64,000 bases of DNA. Source: Tyto alba. Taxonomy: Eukaryota; Chordata; Aves; Strigiformes; Tytonidae. Shown here piece after piece: positions 57,160 to 64,000 of this stretch (position 1 is the stretch's first letter; each line of letters starts with the position of its first letter). The stretch covers positions 1-64,000 of the forward strand of contig NW_024881288.1 of NCBI RefSeq assembly GCF_018691265.1, read 5' to 3'. Below the pieces are notes generated by a model, which saw nothing but the letters and a program-made list of their open reading frames with translations, did no database searches and was not told the DNA's origin. The position numbers and the translations under genes are program-made.

Positions 57160-60030
57160 GAGCTGATGCTTCCCTACCAGGTGTCAGGGCATCTCCCTGA
57201 GGCTGGTCAGGGGGAGCAGAGAACAGAGACACCATGGCAAGGAAGGGACACGTCTCAGGGACAGCAGGCTCAGGGTCAGCCTGTGGGGCTGCGTGAGGCC
57301 ATGGTCCCTGGGGAATAATCTTGGTGAGAGAGACATCCATCCTGCTGCCCACAGGCAGTTTCTAATCAAAGTGACTCTCTGATAGGTCCCATGATGCACC
57401 CCAGTGGGAGCACCCATTTCTCCCCCAAGGGTTCCAGCTGCTCTTTCCCCAGGCCCTGCCTGGGCCACACTGATCCCACCATGCAGAGGCCACGACAGAG
57501 CTGCCATGTCAGGGTGAGCCCTGGGCTTTTGTCTCACAGAAGCGAGCTAAGGTGACCGCAGGTCCCTGAAAACCCCAGCCAGCCCCAGGTGGGATCATGG
57601 CCCGCGGATTACTCCCACAATGCTTGGGAGGCAGCTCTGCTCCCCACTGCCCTGGCACAGGGTGCAGAGCCACCTCCTGGGAAACACGTGGCTGGGATTC
57701 TCTCCTCATGCTCTGCCAGGACCCCAGTCTCCATGGGCTGTTCCTCCTGCCTTGCAGACCCAGGCAGCCCTGGGAAACCCTCCTCCTGCTCCCCTCCAGC
57801 TCCCACCCCTGCCCCCCTGCTGCCTTGCCAGGTGATGTCAGTTTGGGTTGTGTGGGGGCAGTACTTGTGGGCAGGTACGGAGGGCTGGGAGCACCGAGGA
57901 TGAGGGCACCGTTCCCTCAGCGCTGTTAGAGGGCCAGGGGGATGGAGAAAGCTTCCCCACAAGACGCGTGCGGCAGCCAAAAGCTGGTCCAGCCCCTGGC
58001 CTGGAGAAGGCCCATCTGGGAGGATGCTCATGTGGGCACATTTCCATGGCAGTGGAGATTTTGTGTCCCTCCACTAAAACAGGTGCTGCTGGGAGCTGAG
58101 CCAGGGTCCCGGTCCCTCTCCCTCAGCTGGGGTTTCACCTGCCCCAGCACCCACGGCACAGAAACCTTGTGCAGAAGCCAGGCTGGGAGAAGAGTTTGGC
58201 ACCTGGGCAGGACCTGGCGCCCAAACTGCCCAACTGCCCTCCCTGTTCCCGCTGGTGGGTCTCCGCACTCCACCGGCTCTTCCCCAATGGGCTTCTCTGC
58301 TGCAGGCTGGAAGGTGTGTTGGGTGTCTGTGGCAGGATTGCCTGTGGGAGTAGCTGCAGCTCCATAGTGCTGCAAACAGCAGGATCTGGCCCTGGAGCAG
58401 AAGTGGAGAGGAGGCAGACGTTGCCAACATCTTCTCCTATAGCAGTGTTGCCCCATTCCCTGCTGGGAGCTCCTCCACCCCTGGCTGACCCTGGGGGCAC
58501 CTGGGGGGAGCCGAGGTTCACACATCCCTCTGCCCCACACCTGAGAGCCTTCCTGCTGGCAGCCCCATGGGAGAGCAGTGTTCCCAGGGCAAGACCCCCA
58601 CAATGATGCGTGACATCCATGGGCATTGCAAACACAGCCTGGAGAACTCCCACTGGGATAAGCTCCAGCCCTGCATCTCAGAGAAATAAGGTATAAAGGT
58701 GAAGTAAAGAAGAGGGGAGTGTTATCTTCTGAACACGGGATGGTGGGGGCCTCTGGACAGTATGGACACTGATCTGCACACTCCAGGTGCCCCAAGTGGG
58801 AACTGGGGAGAAGAGCCCAGTGCCTGTCCGGTGTGACTGCCCCACCAGCTCTGCCCTCCCACAGGTGTAATATTTCTCCCATAATCTGGCACCTGGTAGA
58901 GGTTTGCCTCTTCCTTGAGGAAATAAGCCCCAGGCGTGGGTGTGCTTGAGGGGCAGCACCCCTGAGCAGAAAGAACCTGTTTCATGCATTTTGGGACCTA
59001 ACAGGATGGCCCCCAGATGGGTCCCTTCTCTGCATCAAAGCAGGATTGCCACTGTGCCCCAGATCTGTGTCTGCTCCTGCAGCTCCTGAGGATCTACCTG
59101 AGGGGGGTCGCAGTGAGACCCCAGCCCTCAGCACCCTGCCCCACACTGGGCAGAGCTCAGATGTGGAAAGCCCATGGGAGAGCAGCCTTATTTCTCTGAG
59201 TTTGGGCTCCCTGTTCCCAAGGAGGAGCAGTGCAACAGGGCGAGGTGCCCCCAGGCTCTGATGACATCCCAGGGTGTGTGGTGGGGGCACACAGGGGCAG
59301 AAATCCCATAACCCCTCCTCTAGTCACTGGGCCTTGCCCTGCACCACTCCTCCCACCAGCATCCCAGGAGGTGAGGTGGACAGCAGGCTTCCATCTCCCT
59401 GGGGCTGCGGGTGTGGGTTGGGCTCAGGGACCTCCCCACTCCTCCAGTGCTGAGGCCTGTCCTGACAGCAAAGCAGTGCCCTGGGACAGCCTGGCTGGGG
59501 TCTCCGTGGCAGGGTGGCTGAGCAGGGCAGCTGTTAACTCCAAGGCTGAGAGCCTGACCACATGCAGGGGTGGTATCTTCGTGGGTAAACATGGGACAAT
59601 TGTGCTGCTCAGCTGCAAGGAGTGCCTCTCCCTGGGACTGCGGACGATGGCCTCCCTGTGGGCAGTGTGCCCTGGTCTGGGAACTGAGGTTGAGGTGAAG
59701 GATGTGTGTGAGGAGGGGAGCAGTCTGTGCACCAGTGAGAATGACCATGAGGAGAGAGACAGTCTTTGCAGAGACCCCTGAGTGGAGAGATCCCGATCCC
59801 TGTGGAGCAGGGAAGGAGACCCAGCTGGAGAACACCCCAAAGACACACTGAGTGGAGAGTCCTGCCCAGGGAAGGCTGGGGGCTTGTGGTGCAAGAGGAA
59901 GGCTCCTTCTAACCTGTAGATGTGCAGCTACAGCGCACACGGGCAGTGCTCTGGCAAGAGGGGAAGGAGCGAGGAGGGCCAGGGCAGGATGGACAAAGGC
60001 AGACGGGCTCTGCAAGACCCTAAGGGAGAA
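57160..60030. other. Unassigned sequence downstream of the SRCR gene
   Basis: No recognised gene. At 59082-59262 an open stretch after CTCCTGCAG (PEDLPEGGRSETPALSTLP...SSDVESPWESS, stop at 59260) has the look of an acidic Ser/Pro-rich cytoplasmic exon and an acceptor in the right phase. I could not tie it to a gene, and it may be chance. Confidence 0.3.
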
Positions 60031-60036
60031 AAACAT

Positions 60037-60108
60037 TGCTGAACCCATGGTTGAACCAGGGACCTTTAGATCTTCAGTCTAACGCTCTCCCAGCTGAGCT
60101 ACTTCAGC
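60037..60108 (-). tRNA. tRNA-Phe(GAA)-like gene, probably a pseudogene
   Basis: On the minus strand this follows vertebrate tRNA-Phe over its whole length. The D stem (GCTC/GAGC), the anticodon stem (TTAGA/TCTAA) and the loop CTGAAGA with anticodon GAA are perfect, and the A box (TAGCTCAGCTGGGA) is intact. A T5 run for Pol III termination lies 4-8 bases beyond the 3' end (60029-60033). Against function: the 3' acceptor strand is one base short, so the seventh pair is G-G. The T stem has two wobbles and a G53-A61 mismatch, and A61 breaks the B box. No CCA or poly(A) is encoded, so it is a decayed gene copy rather than a retroposed one. Confidence 0.8.
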
Positions 60109-60714
60109 CCTGACCCAGCAGCCCTTGTCCCTGTGCCACCCGTGCCAGGCCACAGCCTGACACACGTGAGGAGAGCTCCTTGGGGACGTTCCCAGGAAAA
60201 AGCTGTGCCCAGTCAAGCAGAGGGCCTGGCCTCTCCCTGCCCCTGTGGCCAGGTGGGCTCCAGTTGCGGGGTGGGTGCCAGCTTACAGTGGGTGACAAGA
60301 TATGTTGGGCCTTAAATACAAAGGTGATGGTTGCAAAGTCAAGTGAGCAGGCCAGGCACATGCAGCTGCAAAGGCTGAGGAAGAAAGAAGTGTGGGATTG
60401 GTGGCAGACACCTCTCACAGAGAAGTGAAGGGCCAGGGGAGGAAGAGCTCGTGTTGGTGCCATAGGCTTTTGCTTCATTCTTGTCTGAGCCAGAGCTTTT
60501 TGTTCAATATTGGGAGACCATATGTAGGGGGAAAGGAGGCTTGGAAACCTCCAAGGGTCTGGGTTGCAGAGCCTCTCAAGATAACCTCTTCCAGTGTGTA
60601 AGTGACCTCATGGTTATGACCTCATGGTCCTCATCTCCTGCCTGAATTCTTTCCACTTTTGTCCCTTGCCTCTCCTTTTCCCACCATCCACCACGATGAA
60701 GAGCCTGGCTCTAT
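60109..60714. other. Unassigned sequence
   Basis: No gene or repeat recognised. Confidence 0.3.
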
Positions 60715-61150
60715 TTTCTTAGCTGCCTGACAGGTACTGAAATGCTCCTACGAGGTTTCCCAAAGCCTTCTCGTCTCCATACTGGAGAGTGTTCCCTCAG
60801 CCTTTCCTCAGGTGGGAAGCTCTCCAGCCCCCTGTACGTCTACACATGCCCGACTGTATTGGTGCCTCTTCATTGATCTTGCTCCAGTTGATGATGTCCT
60901 TCCTGTACGGGGGGCAGGAGGCCCCAAACTCAGTGCAGTACTGGGCATGTGGTCTAGCAAGCACTGAATGGAAGGGGAGAATCCCTCCCCCTCATCTCCT
61001 GGCCATGCTCCTCTTCAGACAGCCAGGATGCTGTTGGACTTCTGGGTTGCCAGCCGTCACCGCTGACTCATGTGCAGCTTGTTGTCCACCATGACCCCCA
61101 GGGCCTTTTCTGCTGAGCTGCACCCCACCCAGGGCTGTTGCCCAGGGTTA
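60715..61150 (-). repeat. CR1 LINE fragment (3' untranslated/ORF2 end region)
   Basis: The minus strand shows the CR1 blocks complementary to CCCCCAGGGCCTTTTCTGC, AGCTTGTTGTCCACCATGACC, CCAAACTCAGTGCAGTACTG and CTTCCCTCAGCCTTTCCTC, which are familiar CR1 words. Diverged and without a frame. Confidence 0.85.
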
Positions 61151-61159
61151 GGCCAGCCC

Positions 61160-63515
61160 AGGGAAGGACTTGGTTGAAGATGAGGGGTGTTGAGGGAAAG
61201 GATTAGGGAGGTAGGTAGGGCTTAGATTTCAGGTATCTGGTGAGGGTTTCAGCTTCAGTGATCAGGGCAGGGCTAAGGATGAGAGCTCACCTTTCAGGGT
61301 TAGGTGTTAGGCTATAGGCAAAGGTTTAGGGGGAGCTGCGAAGTGCCAGGCCTGAGGGGCAAGGATGTGGCACTCGGTGTGTATTTGTCCTCAGAGTGAC
61401 CGGGGGAAAACCTCAGCTGCTGATGACCAAAGGCATCACCATTCAGATGGGCTGGGAATTAGCACTGAGCCCCTTGGCAGGGCACATCCAAGGGGCTACA
61501 CGACACAGGATGTCTCTGTCTCCTTTCTTTGTCACCCTGAAGTCACTTGCCTCTGTTCTTCTGCTCTAATCAGCCCCCAGAGAGGCTCACGTCAATCTCC
61601 TGAGGGAGCTTCCTCACCCAAACCCCTCAGCATGCCCCACTAAACCCCAAAGACTCTATTCCTCCCATAGCTCTCCAGACTCAGTAACTTTCCCCTGGGA
61701 GCTTGTTAGAGTGCAGCAACTCTAATTAGTTTATTCTTGCATCTTAATTTCTGTCCAGTCGCAGGGGGGCTTTTAGAACAGGCTGTTTTGACGATGGGTT
61801 TTGCTAAATATAATGATGTTAACAACCACATGATGTAACACAAGTGCATTTCTTTCTCAGTTATACCTCAGAAATGCTTTGAACATTGACAAATGATTTT
61901 TCTGTTGACTGTAAAATGTTACCCACAACACCCCAAATTAATTTGCTAGAGGTGGGCATGGAATAAGGAGGCACAGGAAGATAGGCAGGGAGATCACTAG
62001 AGGCATGAGGTCGTAACAAGGCTCTGGACTAGAAATTTGGCCAAGAAGGTGGAAAAGTTGATTTAAACTGCCAAACTCTCTTTTTAGCCAACTTGCTAAT
62101 TGTGCGTATAGTTATAATTTCCTATCTATTTGTCTAGCATATTTCTTCTATGGTCATCACTTGAGGAAGGTAGACCATAGTGGAGGCTTGGACTTGGCAT
62201 ACAGTTGAGGACTTCATTGTTGTTTGTTTGTTTGTTTGTTTTTTAATAATTTGTCTCATATTTTACTTCCGTTTCTTCAAAATTAATAAGATTCCTGTGA
62301 CTATTTACAGTCAAGTCTCAGGGTAAATCAGGTGGGAATTGGTGCAAAGGAGCTGTAACATTCAGCTGTGAACATCAGTGAGGAAGTCTGATGTAGAAGA
62401 ATGCAAGTCCCAGGCAGCCCCTGAGGGAAATGGTGGGCTGGGAGGTGGGGAGGAAAGTTCCCCATACAGTGGGGGACCATGAGGAGACTGCTGTTGCTAC
62501 ATTTCCTGTCCTCTGTAGAAGACCATCAGAATTGGAGAAAGCTTCTCTCACTTCTGTAAAATTAAGAAAGGATTAAAAACCCCTTCAAAATGAACAAAGA
62601 AAAAAAAATATTTACGAAGTTGTCATTAAAATCTTCCACTTTAAGTAGACTCCTGAAGCCTCTCCAATTAGCTGTACAAGATTGGAAGTCCTGAAATAAT
62701 TGATGGAAGAGATGTGGCTCGTTCAGGTTTTCTGCATTTTAATGAGACCCGGGGTGTATTTGGTGCTTGAACCTCAGATACTGAGAGGACCTGAACCAAC
62801 CTCTGAAGGGGTTAAAGTCAGAAGCAAAATCCAAAGTGTCTTGGAGTGTTAATTGGCCCCTCTGAGGCCCATTACAGACCAGGTGTCCCCATGGATTAGT
62901 TAGAGAAGAAAATTGGAGGCTGTGAGTACAGGTAGGCAAAGGCACTGTGCAAGGGGAGCTGATGCTGAGTAAAACTTGATATATTTTATCATGGCAAGTG
63001 GTCAGCCCCAAGAAGGGGGATCCCATCCCTCACACTGGCTCAGGGCTCTTCCTGGGGCACTGTGGGGTGGGGTGGGCAATGCTGAGTGGAGGACAGTGGT
63101 ACCACAGCTCCCAGCCTCCCTGGGGGGCTGCAAGGAAGCCACGAGGCCCCAGTTCCATGCGATTATCATGTCTCCTTCCAGGCCTTGGTAGCAGAGACAA
63201 CTGCCATAACCAAGGGGACAGAGACCCCCAGGCTGTGGACACCCAACCTATGGCATCTCCCTGCCTTTCCTGAGATCTCTCCTTCCTCCCTGCCTGTTCC
63301 TTGGAACACAAAGCACTGCATTGATCCAGGCTCTGGGTGACCTCTGGCACCACAGCAATTACCCTTTAAGGGACATTTTTTCTCCTCCTGTCCAGTCTCA
63401 ACCTCCCAAGCTACACTTTGTGATGCTTTTCCTTTCTCAGGTGGTTTCCCACTACAAAGAAAAGCTCCACAATCTCTGAAACCACCCCAAACTCCTAATT
63501 TCAAGCTACTTTTTT
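61160..63515. other. Unassigned sequence with minor simple repeats
   Basis: 61160-61350 contains several scattered GGTTAGG/TTAGGG-like words. A (TTTG)6 tract lies at 62219-62243. The rest, AT-richer than the SRCR region, has no recognised feature. Confidence 0.35.
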
Positions 63516-63519
63516 ACTC

Positions 63520-63960
63520 CCGCACGACCTTCCACACCATCAGGACAAGGAAGCCCAGGTCCCTCAGCTACTCTACACACTTCATGTGCTTCATGCCCTC
63601 TAAACCCACCTTTGCAGACATCCTCTGGGCACTCTCCCATTCCTTCCTGCTCCTCAGAATGGGAAGACCGGGAGTATGTTACAGGTGTGGCCACACCAGT
63701 GCTGAGTCGAGGGGGATGATAACTCCCCGTGTCTCGATGGTCATGCTACAATGCAGCTCCATATGCAGGAGCTGGCTCTATTCATGGTGAGCCTTTACCA
63801 GCAGCACATATGTCATCACTCACAGTGCCCAGGGCCTTCTCCTCAGACTCACTCCTCTGCTGGTCCAGTCCCACTTTGCCCCTTCTCCTTGTACAACTTG
63901 AGGTTCCTGCTGGCCAAAGCCCCAAGTATCTCAAGGTCCCTGTGCACTGAAGCTCCAGCA
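63520..63960 (-). repeat. Old CR1 LINE fragment
   Basis: Words such as GGTGTGGCCACACCAGTGCTGAGTCGAGGGGGATGATAACT, GGCTCTATTCATGGTGAGCC and TTGAGGTTCCTGCTGGCCAAAGCC follow the minus-strand CR1 pattern (GAGTAGAGGGGCACGATCAC, CTGCTGGCC type). Strongly diverged. Confidence 0.6.
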
Positions 63961-64000
63961 CATCAGCATTTAAGGCATGTGTGCAGATGGTTTCCTCTGA

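Overview
The window is vertebrate nuclear DNA and almost certainly from a bird. It has many CR1 LINE fragments in both orientations with the typical 3' tail (ATTCTGTGATTCTGTGA type), ERVL- and ERVK-type LTR elements of avian style, and single-exon olfactory receptors of the bird-expanded OR14 type. The species cannot be named from sequence alone. There are no bacterial-style operons, CRISPR arrays or origins.

Layout. About 0.5-2.6 kb: a CR1 scrap, a strong CpG island with CCAAT and GC boxes but no recognisable coding exon, and a probable solo LTR. 2.7-31 kb: an olfactory receptor (OR) neighbourhood. It has two intact OR14-like genes in opposite orientation (9967-10929 + and 20287-21222 -), a 3' OR fragment (2690-2871 +) and an unrelated OR11/OR6-like pseudogene (about 12950-13810 -). 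A third OR14 pseudogene lies at 38119-38835 (-). The OR copies carry shared flanking modules: a 5' module with a GGA microsatellite and a candidate noncoding exon (8.5-9.2 kb, 22.85-23.7 kb, part at 29.4 kb), and a GC-rich 3' module (3.1-4.3 kb, 19.2-20.1 kb, decayed at 37.3-38.0 kb). The region therefore reads as an old set of inverted and direct segmental duplications, cut up by ERVL, LTR and CR1 insertions.

31.5-37.2 kb: a minus-strand ERVL remnant runs straight into a 4.5-kb ERVK-like provirus with both LTRs, a Lys-type primer binding site, a leader of 47-bp tandem repeats, a broken gag, a short env tail and a polypurine tract. The pol gene is missing. Just before its polypurine tract sits part of an LTR from a second family, also present as a solo LTR at 25.8 kb, so the element is a mosaic.

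40.4-57.1 kb: the main coding locus, a WC1/CD163L1/SCART-like membrane receptor on the + strand. It has a signal-peptide exon, eleven scavenger receptor cysteine-rich (SRCR) domain exons, short linker and stalk exons, a transmembrane exon and four cytoplasmic exons with YEEI and two YDDA motifs, followed by an ATTAAA poly(A) signal. Its first half is a threefold tandem repeat of a cassette of about 3.5 kb; copies two and three keep dead signal-peptide exons. Most exons have 1-2-base deletions but no substitution stops, so this is either a recent pseudogene or an assembly with uncorrected indels.

57.2-64 kb: mostly unrecognised sequence, a degenerate tRNA-Phe(GAA)-like gene (minus strand, about 60.04-60.11 kb) and two more CR1 fragments.
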